Of a stretch of DNA of 64,000 nt, positions 25,881-34,841 are shown one piece after another; position 1 is the first letter of the stretch, and each line of letters opens with the position of its first letter. The DNA is taken from NCBI GenBank assembly GCA_035509615.1, contig DATJLK010000016.1, forward strand, positions 44,850 through 108,849, given 5' to 3'. The notes beneath the pieces are model-generated. The model searched no databases, was not told where the DNA came from, and was given only the letters and a program-made list of their open reading frames with translations. The stretch is from AP-15 sp035509615. GTDB taxonomy: Bacteria; Pseudomonadota; Alphaproteobacteria; ATCC43930; CGMCC-115725. The translations under genes and the position numbers were made by a program.

Positions 25881-27425
25881 TCAGAACACGACCTCGACAA
25901 GGTAGGGACCGGGCGTTGCAAGCCCTTCGGCAAGCCGCCGGTTGAATTCGTCCATATCGGCGACCCGCGCGCCAGGCACCCCCATCCCGCGGGCCAGAGC
26001 GACGAAATCGAGATCGGGATGGTCGAGGGTCAGCATGTCGAGCGCCTTGCGGCCGGGATTGCCGGCGCCGACATTGGCGAGTTCGCCGCGCAGGATCGCG
26101 TAGCTGCGGTTCGAGAACAGCAATGTGGTAACATCAAGCCCCTCGCGGGCTTGCGTCCACAGCGACTGCACGGTGTACATCGCACTGCCGTCGCCCTCGA
26201 GGGTGACAACCTTGCGGTCGGGGCAGGCCACCGCTGCACCGGTGGCGAGCGGCATGCCGAGGCCGATCGACCCGCCCATGTTGGAGAGCCAGTCATGCGG
26301 CGCGGCGGAGCGGGTCGGCGCGAAAAAACCGCGCCCGGTCGTGACCGCCTCGTCGACAACGATCGCGTTCTCCGGCAACAGCGCCCCGAGCGAGGCGCCA
26401 AGCGCTTCGGGCGTGATCGGCCCGCTCGCTTTCACCGGCGGCGGTTCGTTGACGACTGGCGCCGGTGTCCGAAGCGCGCCAACCTCTTCGGCCAAGGCTT
26501 CGAGTGCACCGATCATGTCCTCGTCGAGCCGGGCGAGCACATGGCCCAGCGCATCGGGCGGCGAGAGCAGGCTCGGCTTATTCGGATAGGCAAAAAACGC
26601 GACCGGCATCTTGGCGCCGACCAGAATGATATGCTTCAGCCCGGCCAGCACGCGGGTCGCCTGGTCGACGACATAGGGTACGCGCTCTAAAAACACGCGG
26701 CCGCGGCCGCGCTGGGTGCGCGCGTTCGACCCCTGGGCCATCAGCCGCGCCCCGGTTTTGGCGGCGATCTTGCCGGCGAGCTCCAGCCCGTCCTGGCGCA
26801 GCCCGCGCCCGGTCATCAGAATCAGACACGGCTCGCCCGATCCGAGTGCGCGCGCCGCCTCGGCAACCGCCTCGCGCGACACCGGCTTCGGGCCCGCCGG
26901 CGGCGCTACCGAGGCGGGACCCGAGCCGTCGTTCCACGCGGTGTCGGCCGGCAGGATCAGGGTCGCGATCTGACCCGGCAATTGCCGCGCCGCGGCGATT
27001 GCCGCAGCGCCATCGGCGGCGATCGACATCGCATCGGGCGAGGTCTTGACCCAATGCGAGGACGGCCGCGCCAGCCCCTCGATATCCGAGGTCAGCGGCG
27101 CATCGTATTTGCGGTGATAGGTGGCGTGATCACCGACGATGTTGACCATCGGGCTCGACGCCTTGTTGGCGTTGTGGATGTTGGCAAGCCCGTTGGCAAG
27201 GCCGGGGCCGAGATGCAGGAGGGTCGCGGCCGGCCTTTCGCTCATCCGGGCGTAGCCGTCGGCAGCACCGGTGACGACGCCCTCGAACAGGCCGAGTACG
27301 CAGCGCATGCCGTCGACCCGGTCGAGGGCTGCGACAAAATGCATCTCCGAGGTGCCGGGATTGGCAAAGCACACATCGACCGCACCCCCGACCAGCGTCC
27401 GCACCAAGCTTTCCGCGCCGTTCAT
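25881..27425 (-). CDS. ThDP-dependent enzyme, acetolactate synthase large-subunit-like
   Basis: A 514-residue thiamine diphosphate enzyme with the three-domain fold of acetolactate synthase and benzoylformate decarboxylase. It starts MNGAESLVRTLVGGAVDVCF, with the cofactor-activating glutamate in LGLFEGVVTGAADGYARM. ThDP/Mg binding shows as EGDGSAMYTV followed by LFSNRSYAI. It is shorter than classical IlvB (about 560-590) and no small regulatory subunit follows, so true acetolactate synthase activity is uncertain; a decarboxylase role is possible. GGGAGAAGG just upstream sets the ATG. It is divergent from the type III PKS gene across 235 bases and upstream of glgE on the same strand. Confidence 0.85.
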   Translation of the reverse strand: MNGAESLVRTLVGGAVDVCFANPGTSEMHFVAALDRVDGMRCVLGLFEGVVTGAADGYARMSERPAATLLHLGPGLANGLANIHNANKASSPMVNIVGDHATYHRKYDAPLTSDIEGLARPSSHWVKTSPDAMSIAADGAAAIAAARQLPGQIATLILPADTAWNDGSGPASVAPPAGPKPVSREAVAEAARALGSGEPCLILMTGRGLRQDGLELAGKIAAKTGARLMAQGSNARTQRGRGRVFLERVPYVVDQATRVLAGLKHIILVGAKMPVAFFAYPNKPSLLSPPDALGHVLARLDEDMIGALEALAEEVGALRTPAPVVNEPPPVKASGPITPEALGASLGALLPENAIVVDEAVTTGRGFFAPTRSAAPHDWLSNMGGSIGLGMPLATGAAVACPDRKVVTLEGDGSAMYTVQSLWTQAREGLDVTTLLFSNRSYAILRGELANVGAGNPGRKALDMLTLDHPDLDFVALARGMGVPGARVADMDEFNRRLAEGLATPGPYLVEVVF

Positions 27426-27660
27426 CGCCCTTCTCCCGCCGCCTGCCGGCATTTGCTCATCGATCGGTCTTGGCCCAGCATGCCCACCGACCGCAGCCGC
27501 CGCAAGCGCCACCTCCTTGACCATCGTCCTGCCGGACGAGAAGCGCGACACGCGCTTCACATCTGAGTGTGCCGGGGAATTTTGTGACCCGCGGATTGTC
27601 CTTGTTCGCAGCCGGGCTTTGTTTTGCGCCGCGAATGGTCCGGCAAAGAAAGGTCGCGTA

Positions 27661-28707
27661 ATGCCCCTCGCCCCGCACCTGTTGAGCATCGCGACAGCGG
27701 TGCCGCCTCATTCGCTCGATCAAAACGATGTGATTGCGCGGGTTCGGGCGCTCTTTCAAGGCGCACCGGCCTTGGACCGGCTGTTGCCGGTTTTCGCCAA
27801 CAGTGGCATTCGCACGCGCTATTCCTGCGTCCCGATCGACTGGTATGACCGCCCGCACGGCTGGGCCGAGCGCAACCGGGTCTATATTGCGGGCGCGCTC
27901 GATCTGCTCGAAGCGACGACGGTCAAGCTGCTGGATCGCGCCGGCCTTGACAAAGATGCGATCGACGCCGTCGTCACCGTGTCGACGACCGGCATTGCCA
28001 CCCCGAGCCTTGACGCCCTGCTGATCGAGCGGATGGGTTTGCCCCGCGACGTACGCCGGCTGCCGATTTTTGGGTTGGGCTGCGCCGGCGGCGTCGTCGG
28101 TCTCGCGCGCGCGGCCGACCAGGCGCTGGCAAAGCCAGGCGAAACTGTGTTGTTCCTGATTGTTGAACTCTGCGCGTTGTCGTTTCGCCATGACGACTGG
28201 TCAAAGAGCAATATCGTCGCGACGGCTCTATTTGGCGACGGCGCCGCCGGTGCGCTGCTGTCGACCGACGCCCGCGGCCCGGTGGTAGCCGCTGCCGGCG
28301 AACATACCTGGCCCGGCAGCCTCGAGGTGATGGGATGGGATATTGCCGATGACGGCTTTAGCGCGGTGTTTTCACGCGACATCCCGCAGCTCGTCGCGAC
28401 CCGGTTGCGCTCGGTGGCCGCCGCCTTCCTCGCCCGCCATGGCCTGGCGCTCGACGACATCGATCGCTTTGTGTGTCATCCCGGCGGCGCCAAGGTCATC
28501 ACCGCCTTCGAACAGACGTTCGGCCTGGCGCCGGGCGCCCTCGCCGGGGCGCGCCAGGTTCTGCGCGACTATGGTAACATGTCCGCGGCAACGGTGATGT
28601 TCGTGCTGGAAGACATGCTGGCCAATGCGGCACAGTGGAATTTGGCGCTGCTCAGCGCGCTCGGCCCCGGCTTCACCGCCGGGTTCCTGGTACTCGACAA
28701 CCGGTGA
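27661..28707 (+). CDS. Type III polyketide synthase (chalcone/stilbene synthase family)
   Basis: A 348-residue homodimeric type III PKS, which condenses malonyl-CoA units onto an acyl-CoA starter to give alkylpyrones, alkylresorcinols or related products. The catalytic triad is complete: Cys141 in GLGCAGGV, His273 in CHPGGAKVI and Asn306 in YGNMSAAT. The DSL/Thr substrate region reads STTGIATPSLDALL. AAAGG lies eight bases upstream of the ATG; earlier in-frame codons run into the divergent gene. Its stop overlaps the next start as GTGA. Starter unit and chain length cannot be told from sequence alone. Confidence 0.93.
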   Translation: MPLAPHLLSIATAVPPHSLDQNDVIARVRALFQGAPALDRLLPVFANSGIRTRYSCVPIDWYDRPHGWAERNRVYIAGALDLLEATTVKLLDRAGLDKDAIDAVVTVSTTGIATPSLDALLIERMGLPRDVRRLPIFGLGCAGGVVGLARAADQALAKPGETVLFLIVELCALSFRHDDWSKSNIVATALFGDGAAGALLSTDARGPVVAAAGEHTWPGSLEVMGWDIADDGFSAVFSRDIPQLVATRLRSVAAAFLARHGLALDDIDRFVCHPGGAKVITAFEQTFGLAPGALAGARQVLRDYGNMSAATVMFVLEDMLANAAQWNLALLSALGPGFTAGFLVLDNR

Positions 28708-29204
28708 CGCCGCTGTACTGGACTCTTGCCCTGGTGGCGGCGCAGCGGCTCGCCGAACTCGCCTGGGCCAGCCATAACACCGCAGGGCTGCGGCATCTCG
28801 GCGCGATCGAAGTCGATGCCGGCGGCTACCCCTATTTCGTGACGCTCCATGCCGGCTGGTTGACGAGCCTCGCATTGCTGGTGCCGCCCGCAACCCCGCC
28901 CAACTGGGCGTTGCTTGGGGTATTTGCGTTGCTCCAGCCGGCGCGGATCTGGGTCATCTCCAGCCTCGGCCGGTTCTGGTCGACCCGGGTCCTGACCCTG
29001 CCCGGTGCACCCCTTATCCACTCCGGACCCTACCGCTGGCTGCGCCATCCGAACTATCTGATCGTGACCGCCGAGATCGCCCTGTTGCCGCTCGCCTTTG
29101 GCTCCGTCGCGATCACCGCGGCATTTTCCGCCTTGAACCTGACGCTGGTCCTGCGCCGCATTGCGATCGAGGATCGCGCATTGGCGCCGCGGCGGGGACT
29201 TTGA
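28704..29204 (+). CDS. Isoprenylcysteine carboxyl methyltransferase (ICMT)-family membrane protein
   Basis: A 166-residue integral membrane protein with about four hydrophobic segments and the ICMT signature in the C-terminal half: GPYRWLRHPNYLIVTAEI followed by RIAIEDRAL. It starts at GTG 28704, overlapping the PKS stop codon, so translation is coupled. In Bacillus subtilis the type III PKS BpsA is paired with an ICMT-like protein, BpsB, that O-methylates its alkylpyrone products; the same job is inferred here. Its position inside the PKS operon is the main support. Confidence 0.88.
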   Translation: MTPLYWTLALVAAQRLAELAWASHNTAGLRHLGAIEVDAGGYPYFVTLHAGWLTSLALLVPPATPPNWALLGVFALLQPARIWVISSLGRFWSTRVLTLPGAPLIHSGPYRWLRHPNYLIVTAEIALLPLAFGSVAITAAFSALNLTLVLRRIAIEDRALAPRRGL

Positions 29205-30775
29205 CCAGCGCGGCCAGACAGTCGCCAAAGACCTGGATCGGGTTTACCGCGATGGCGGTGGGCATGTTCATGGCGATCCTCGACATTCAGATCGTCGCCA
29301 GTTCGCTGCCCGAGATCCAGGCCGGCCTCGGCCTGCCGCTCGATCGCCTGAGCTGGATCCAGACCGCGTATCTGATGGCCGAGATCGTCGCGATCCCGCT
29401 GACCGGCTGGTTGACATTGATGCTTTCGACGCGTGGCGCTTTTGTCGCCTGCGTCGGCGGATTTACCGCCGCGAGCCTCGGCTGCGCCCTGTCAACCGGT
29501 TTCTGGTCGTTGATCCCGGCGCGGGTGGTGCAGGGATTTTGCGGCGGCGCCCTGATCCCGCTCGTTTTCTCGGCCATCTTTCTGATGTTCGACGAGAGGT
29601 CGCGGCCGCGGGCGACCCTGGTCGCCGGGCTCTTCGCGATGCTGGCGCCGACATTGGGGCCGGTGGTCGGGGGATTTGTCACCGATCGCTGGTCGTGGCA
29701 TTGGCTGTTCCTGATCAATGTGGCGCCCGGGATCGTCGTCGCCGTGCTGGTCGCGAAAACGATTGACGTCGATCGCGCCGATCGCCGCCGCTTCGCTTCG
29801 GTCGATCTCTGGGCATTGCCGTTGCTGGCGGTTTCTCTCGCCGGTTTTGAGCTTCTGTTAAAGGAGGCGCCGGAGCGCGGTTGGCTGACCACCCCGATGC
29901 TGCTGCTTGCGGCACTTTGCGCCGTCTCCGGGAGTACACTGATCACCCGCTCGCTGCGTCACCGGGCGCCGCTGATCGATCTCGGCGCCTTCCGCGACCG
30001 CAATTTCGCGATCGGCTGCGTCTTCAGCTTTGCCCTCGGTGTCGGTCTTTACGGGGCGACCTATCTGCTCCCGGTATTCCTTGGCGCGGTGCGCGGTTAC
30101 GACGCGCTACCGATCGGCAAGATCATGATGGTGACGGGTGCAGCCCAACTGGCGGTGGCGCCGGCGGCGACAATGCTCGAGCGCCGCAGCGATGCCCGGC
30201 TGCTGCTCGCCGCCGGCTATTTGCTGCTGGCGCTGGGCTGGATCGGCAATGGCTTTATGACCCCCGCGACCGATTTTTGGGGTCTGTTTTGGCAGCAATT
30301 GGCACGTGGTGCGGCGGTCATGCTGTGCCTGCTGCCGAGCACGGCGTTGGCACTCGGCGGCTTTGCCGAGGCGCAGGTGCCGAACGCCAGCGGTCTTTTC
30401 AATCTGATGCGCAATCTCGGCGGGGCGATCGGGCTCGCCTTGATCGACACGATCCTCGAGCAGCGTGCGCCGGTTCATGTCGCGCGCCTCGTCGCCCGGC
30501 TGCAGGCCGGTGATGCAGCGGCCGCGAGCTTTATCGGATTGCCGGCCGCGCGCTTTACCGGGGTGCCGATTGGCCCGGTCGATCAGGCGACCCGCGACCT
30601 GGTGGCGCCGCTTGTCGAGCGCGCCGGGCTCGTCGCCGCGTTCAACGATGCCTGGTTGTGGATTGGCGGCGCGATGTTGGCAACCTTGGCGCTGATGCCG
30701 TGGCTGCGCATTTCGCCGCGCCGAGTGGCACCGGCGGCCCCGGTCACGATCTCTTCAGCATCCGGGGATGGGTGA
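29201..30775 (+). CDS. MFS transporter, DHA2 (EmrB/QacA) family
   Basis: A 524-residue major facilitator protein with about 14 transmembrane helices, typical of drug:H+ antiporters of the DHA2 family. Helix 1 reads GMFMAILDIQIVASSLPEI, followed by the motif-D2-like region and SWIQTAYLMAEIVAIPLTG; motif C lies near GLFAMLAPTLGPVVGG. It starts at TTG 29201, overlapping the methyltransferase stop (TTGA). Within the cluster it probably exports the polyketide product or gives self-resistance. No membrane-fusion partner is encoded next to it. Confidence 0.92.
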   Translation: MTSAARQSPKTWIGFTAMAVGMFMAILDIQIVASSLPEIQAGLGLPLDRLSWIQTAYLMAEIVAIPLTGWLTLMLSTRGAFVACVGGFTAASLGCALSTGFWSLIPARVVQGFCGGALIPLVFSAIFLMFDERSRPRATLVAGLFAMLAPTLGPVVGGFVTDRWSWHWLFLINVAPGIVVAVLVAKTIDVDRADRRRFASVDLWALPLLAVSLAGFELLLKEAPERGWLTTPMLLLAALCAVSGSTLITRSLRHRAPLIDLGAFRDRNFAIGCVFSFALGVGLYGATYLLPVFLGAVRGYDALPIGKIMMVTGAAQLAVAPAATMLERRSDARLLLAAGYLLLALGWIGNGFMTPATDFWGLFWQQLARGAAVMLCLLPSTALALGGFAEAQVPNASGLFNLMRNLGGAIGLALIDTILEQRAPVHVARLVARLQAGDAAAASFIGLPAARFTGVPIGPVDQATRDLVAPLVERAGLVAAFNDAWLWIGGAMLATLALMPWLRISPRRVAPAAPVTISSASGDG

Positions 30776-30787
30776 GGCGTTTATCAT

Positions 30788-32170
30788 ATGACCGAAGCAC
30801 AGCCCCTCTTCGCGGCGCCGCGCGCGGCAGAGACCGAGCCTTCCTCGCTCGACCTCGCGCAATCATTGCGCACCAACATAATCGGCATATTTCCGCCCGA
30901 AGCCTACGAGCAGGAAATCGTCGATCGTCGGATCTTTGGCCGGCGGCAGATCATCGTCAGCCGGCCCGCCGCCATCCAGCACATCCTCGTCGACAATTGG
31001 ACGAATTACCGTCGCACCGCCGCCGGGATTCGCATCCTGCGGCCGCTGCTCGGACGCGGTCTGCTGCTGAGCCAGGGTGAGGACTGGCGCCGGCAGCGCC
31101 GCACCCTGGCGCCGGCTTTCGCGCCGCGAACGATGCCGATCCTGGCACGCCATGTAGCGCGCGCTGCCGGCGCCGCAATTGCCAACCTCCGAACTGCCAG
31201 CACGGGCCCGGTCGATCTGCTGGCAGCGATGCAATTCCTGGCGTTGGAGATTGCCGGCGCGTCGATGTTCTCACTGGAGATGGAGCGCTACGGCGCCGAG
31301 TTGCGCGGCCTGATCAAAGACTACTCAGTCCGTCTCGGCCGGCCGAGCCTCCTCGATTTCCTGATGCCGCCATCGCTTCCGAGCCCGCGCGACCTGTTGC
31401 GCTGGCGCTTTCGCCGGCGCTGGCTCGATCTTATTCGCCGGATCATCGCCGCGCGCCGCGCCCAGGGCTCGCACGATGCCCCGCGCGATCTGTTCGATCT
31501 GATGGCGACCGCCACCGACCCGGAGAGCGGCAGGGTGTTTCCGCCCGCCCGGCTCGCCGACGAGGTCGCGACAATGATCGTCGCCGGCCACGAGACGACT
31601 GCGGTTGCGTTGTTCTGGTCGCTCTATCTGCTGGCTGGCGCCCCCGAAATCCAGGAGCAACTCGCCGCCGAAGTGGCCGATGTCGATCTCGGACCCGACC
31701 ACGCCGCCACAGCACTATCGGCGCTCGCCTGTTGCCGCGCTGTCGTGCACGAGGCGTTGCGGCTCTATCCGCCGGCTTTCACCCTGGCGCGGATGGCGAT
31801 CAAAGACGACGTCGCCGGCGATATTCCGCTAAAGGCGAAAACGGTGGTGCTGATCGCGCCTTGGGTCCTGCACCGGCACCACCGGCTGTGGGCCAGGCCC
31901 GATACGTTCGACCCGGCGCGCTTTATGCCTGGCGCGCCGTCGCCCGACCGGTTTGCGTATCTGCCGTTCGGGATCGGCCCGCGAGTTTGCATCGGCGCAC
32001 AATTCGCGCTGACCGAGGCGACTTTGGTGCTGGCGAGCCTGATCCAGAACTTCCGCATCGAACGCGCCGACGACGTCCCGGTCACGGTGCGCGCCGTGGT
32101 CACCACACAGCCCGACCATCCGCCCCCGTTTGTGCTTTATCCGCGGATCGCTGCCGTAATCACGCACTGA
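30788..32170 (+). CDS. Cytochrome P450
   Basis: A 460-residue soluble P450 with no membrane anchor. The I-helix oxygen-activation motif AGHETT is at 266-271, the K-helix ExxR is Glu322-Arg325 in EALRLYPPA, and the haem loop FGIGPRVCIG has ligand Cys401. WRRQRRTLAPAF in the C-helix resembles fatty-acid-type P450s. The ATG lies 12 bases after the exporter stop, so it is the fourth gene of the type III PKS operon. It probably hydroxylates the alkyl chain or ring of the polyketide. No ferredoxin or reductase gene is adjacent, so its redox partner is elsewhere. Confidence 0.94.
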   Translation: MTEAQPLFAAPRAAETEPSSLDLAQSLRTNIIGIFPPEAYEQEIVDRRIFGRRQIIVSRPAAIQHILVDNWTNYRRTAAGIRILRPLLGRGLLLSQGEDWRRQRRTLAPAFAPRTMPILARHVARAAGAAIANLRTASTGPVDLLAAMQFLALEIAGASMFSLEMERYGAELRGLIKDYSVRLGRPSLLDFLMPPSLPSPRDLLRWRFRRRWLDLIRRIIAARRAQGSHDAPRDLFDLMATATDPESGRVFPPARLADEVATMIVAGHETTAVALFWSLYLLAGAPEIQEQLAAEVADVDLGPDHAATALSALACCRAVVHEALRLYPPAFTLARMAIKDDVAGDIPLKAKTVVLIAPWVLHRHHRLWARPDTFDPARFMPGAPSPDRFAYLPFGIGPRVCIGAQFALTEATLVLASLIQNFRIERADDVPVTVRAVVTTQPDHPPPFVLYPRIAAVITH

Positions 32171-32241
32171 GAACGGTTGCGCTGGCCCGCGGCCTGCGGG
32201 CGTGGCAAGCTGCCATCCCCTGAACCTGAGGAGGCCGGCCC

Positions 32242-32610
32242 ATGGACATCGAACGCATCGACCATCTGAACCTGACTGTCGCCGACATCGATCGCAGCAC
32301 AGAGTTCTATCGGCGCGTGCTGGGCATGAAAACCGAGAGCATGGGCGAAGGCCGTGCCGCCCTCTATTTCGGCGACCAGAAGATTCATCTCGACGCTGCC
32401 GGCGGGGCGATGGCAATGAGCGGCGAAAAGCGCTTGCCGGCGCATATATGCTTTGTCACCAAAACCCCGATCGATCAGGTCAAGACCCAGCTTGAAGCGT
32501 GCGGTGTCGCCGTGAGGATGGAGGGTCCGCGCGCCGGGGCGATCGGCACGATCCAATCGGTCTACATCGACGACCCCGACCACAACTCGATCGAGATTTC
32601 CACCTACTGA
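32242..32610 (+). CDS. VOC family (glyoxalase/dioxygenase-like) protein
   Basis: A 122-residue vicinal oxygen chelate protein with the paired beta-alpha-beta-beta-beta folds. DHLNLTVADIDRSTEFY holds the first metal histidine and IDDPDHNSIEIST the last metal glutamate. The GAGGAGG site ahead of the ATG is strong. Proteins of this form include glyoxalase I-like enzymes, fosfomycin-type transferases and ring-cleavage dioxygenase domains; the substrate is unknown. It faces a glyoxalase II gene across a hairpin region, which makes a role in aldehyde detoxification plausible. Confidence 0.87.
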   Translation: MDIERIDHLNLTVADIDRSTEFYRRVLGMKTESMGEGRAALYFGDQKIHLDAAGGAMAMSGEKRLPAHICFVTKTPIDQVKTQLEACGVAVRMEGPRAGAIGTIQSVYIDDPDHNSIEISTY

Positions 32611-32614
32611 GCGC

Positions 32615-32638
32615 GCGGCGCGCTGACTGACGCGCCGC
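32615..32638. terminator. Hairpin after the VOC gene
   Basis: A perfect 8-bp inverted repeat, GCGGCGCG with CGCGCCGC, around an eight-base loop. It begins five bases past the VOC stop codon, between convergent genes. It has no T-tract. Confidence 0.45.
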
Positions 32639-32644
32639 TCGAGA

Positions 32645-32675
32645 CCGGTCGCGCGGGCTTGACCCGCGCGACCGG
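32645..32675. terminator. Strong bidirectional hairpin between convergent genes
   Basis: A perfect 13-bp inverted repeat: left arm CCGGTCGCGCGGG at 32645-32657, loop CTTGA, right arm CCCGCGCGACCGG at 32663-32675. It lies between the convergent VOC and glyoxalase II genes. Its stability suggests a transcription stop usable from both sides, although no T-run follows. Confidence 0.6.
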
Positions 32676-32766
32676 GAACATCGGCATCAGATCCTTGAAA
32701 CGCCACACCGCCGGGCCGGGGCCAGTGTCTCAGCCCAGTGGTCGGCCGGCTGTCAAGCCCCGCTTC

Positions 32767-33558
32767 TCACCATTTGTTGCGCAGTTCGCGCAACTTTAAA
32801 AACACGGTTTTCGCGTCCGGGTGGTCGGGGAGATCCGGAAAGGCCTCGCGCAGCCGGCGGATCACCGTCGGGCTCGTCAGCCGGAAAAACGTGTTGATGT
32901 CACGTTCGACCGCCAGGGTAGTGACGAGCGGACGGTTCGTGTCCTGCTTTTCGACCTGCGGCAACAGTTTCTTGGCCTCGGCATTGTCAGGCTCGCGATC
33001 AAGCGTAAAGCCAAGATTGCGCGCGATGTAGTCATGCCCGGGATAGATCAGCGTTTCCTCGGGCAATTTGGAGAGTTGCGCGACGAAGGTATTGTAAAGT
33101 TCGTTTGGGTGACCGCCGTTGTGACAATTGCCCGCCCCGGCGTTGAACAGCGTGTCGCCGCAGAATAAAGCCGGCGTGTCGCCGCGCGCCATGATGCAGA
33201 TATGCGACATTGTATGGCCCGGGGTGTCGAGACATTCGAGTTCGACGGTCTTGCCAATCCTGATCACATCGCCGGCACGCAACCCCTGATCCATTTCCGG
33301 AATGCGGTCTTTGGCGTTGATATGGGCCAACACCTTGGCGCCGGTGGCCGCGACCATTTCAGCATTGCCGCCGGTATGGTCACGATGCTCATGCGTGTTG
33401 AGGATCTGGGTGATGGTCCAGCCCTTGGCCTTGGCCGCCGCCAGGCACTTTTCATAGTCGAGCGGATCGACCGCCAATGCTTCGCCGGTCTCGCGGCAAG
33501 CGATCAGATAATTGAAATTGCGCCCGGAATTCGCGGTCCAGATCTGTTCGACGATCAT
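32767..33558 (-). CDS. gloB: Hydroxyacylglutathione hydrolase-like metallo-beta-lactamase (glyoxalase II)
   Basis: A 263-residue metallo-beta-lactamase-fold thioesterase that would hydrolyse S-lactoylglutathione to lactate and glutathione. The metal site THEHRDH spans residues 55-61, with DTPGHTMSHICI, CGDTLFNAGAG and YPGHDYIARN carrying further ligands. The C-terminal region with TTLAVERDINTFFRL resembles the HAGH C-terminal domain. AGAGG lies six bases upstream of the ATG at 33558; a longer frame upstream does not match the family. A related sulfur-transfer hydrolase is a less likely alternative. Confidence 0.85.
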   Translation of the reverse strand: MIVEQIWTANSGRNFNYLIACRETGEALAVDPLDYEKCLAAAKAKGWTITQILNTHEHRDHTGGNAEMVAATGAKVLAHINAKDRIPEMDQGLRAGDVIRIGKTVELECLDTPGHTMSHICIMARGDTPALFCGDTLFNAGAGNCHNGGHPNELYNTFVAQLSKLPEETLIYPGHDYIARNLGFTLDREPDNAEAKKLLPQVEKQDTNRPLVTTLAVERDINTFFRLTSPTVIRRLREAFPDLPDHPDAKTVFLKLRELRNKW

Positions 33559-34046
33559 TGCTGGCCTCTGCGGTATTGAGCCGATCGGATGAAAAAGAGC
33601 GGATGTCTCCTCGCACACGCTTCTATTGCGCAAGGACCGGCTTGTCCACCGCGACAGCGGCTGTTGCGCGGTACTAGGCAGCGCCCCGGTAGCAACTCCG
33701 CCGCCAGCCGCGATTCGCCAGCCGATGCTGTTCCCGGAGCGCCGTCAGGCAACCGCTCGGATTACAGCGAGCCGTCTAACGGACCGGTCCGCAGGTGTGC
33801 ACCATGGGATTGCTCCCGCGGCCCGCCGCCTGGGCCAGCTCTCGCGCATTAGTGCAATAGAGTTGCGGCATCATAACGCGCCATCGGATGGGGATTTAAA
33901 TCGGCGCCGTCGCCTATCGTCAAGCGCAACAGGCACCTTCTCTGATCGGCGGCTCGCGGCCGCCGTTTGTCGCACCCGTTCCAAAGTACATTCGCTCTGA
34001 CATTTTTCGGACGCCTGGTTCTCAACCCGAGCTTCATTGTAGGGGG
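33559..34046. other. Divergent intergenic region, no gene
   Basis: 488 bases between the divergent glyoxalase II and SDR genes. I see no coding pattern or strong promoter hexamers. It should contain the promoters of both genes. The SDR gene has an AGGGGG ribosome site at its end (34041-34046). Confidence 0.4.
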
Positions 34047-34841
34047 ATGAGTTCGTCTAACCGCGCCATCGTTATCACCGGTGCGTCGAGCGGGCTTGGT
34101 GCTGCGTTGGCCAAGGCCTATGCCGGTCCCAACACCGTCCTGGGTCTGCTCGGCCGGGATCACCACCGGCTGAGGCGGATCGCTGGCGCCTGCGAGGCCG
34201 AGCGGGCGGAGGTCAGCATCGCGGCGGTCGATGTTGCCGACGCTCCGGCAATGGCGGCGTGGCTGGCGAAATTCGACGACGCTCACCCGGTAGAACTGCT
34301 GATCGCCAATGCCGGAACCTCGGCCGGCCCGGTGCCCGACAGCCCGTCTGAGGGGGTCGAAATTGCTTCACGCCAGGTGCAGGTCAATCTGCTGGGCTCC
34401 ATCAATACGATTGAACCGCTGTTGCCGGCGCTCTGTCGCCGCGGCCAGGGTCGGGTCGCGATTATCGCCTCGATTGCCGCCTATCGCGGTCTGCCCGATT
34501 CTCCTGGGTACTGCGCCAGCAAAGCCGGCCTGCGAGCCTATGCCGAAGCCCTGCGGCCACGGCTCGCCCGGTATGGCGTCAAAGTGACGATTGTTTGTCC
34601 CGGTTTTTTTGCCTCGCCGATGACCGACCGCTTTGACGGGCCTACACCCTTTCTGACCAGTGTTGATGCTGCCGCCCGGGTCGTCAAACGCGGCATCGAT
34701 CGCGGACGCCGCCGCGTCGCATTTCCCTGGCCGCTCGTTCTCGGGCTGCAGTTCTGCGATTTGGCGCCAGCCTTTATCGGCGATGCGATCATGCGCCGCT
34801 ATCGTTTCCAGATCCGCTCAGCGGGCGCCCATGACGGCTGA
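34047..34841 (+). CDS. SDR-family NAD(P)-dependent oxidoreductase
   Basis: A 264-residue classical short-chain dehydrogenase/reductase. The nucleotide motif TGASSGLG is at residues 11-18, the structural motif appears as IANAGTS, and the active site has Ser in IIASIAAYRG and Tyr/Lys in GYCASKAG. It overlaps the next gene by 11 bases, so the two are translationally coupled. In other bacteria such an SDR next to an LTA-synthase-like gene belongs to surface-polysaccharide loci; that link is an inference here. Confidence 0.9.
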   Translation: MSSSNRAIVITGASSGLGAALAKAYAGPNTVLGLLGRDHHRLRRIAGACEAERAEVSIAAVDVADAPAMAAWLAKFDDAHPVELLIANAGTSAGPVPDSPSEGVEIASRQVQVNLLGSINTIEPLLPALCRRGQGRVAIIASIAAYRGLPDSPGYCASKAGLRAYAEALRPRLARYGVKVTIVCPGFFASPMTDRFDGPTPFLTSVDAAARVVKRGIDRGRRRVAFPWPLVLGLQFCDLAPAFIGDAIMRRYRFQIRSAGAHDG

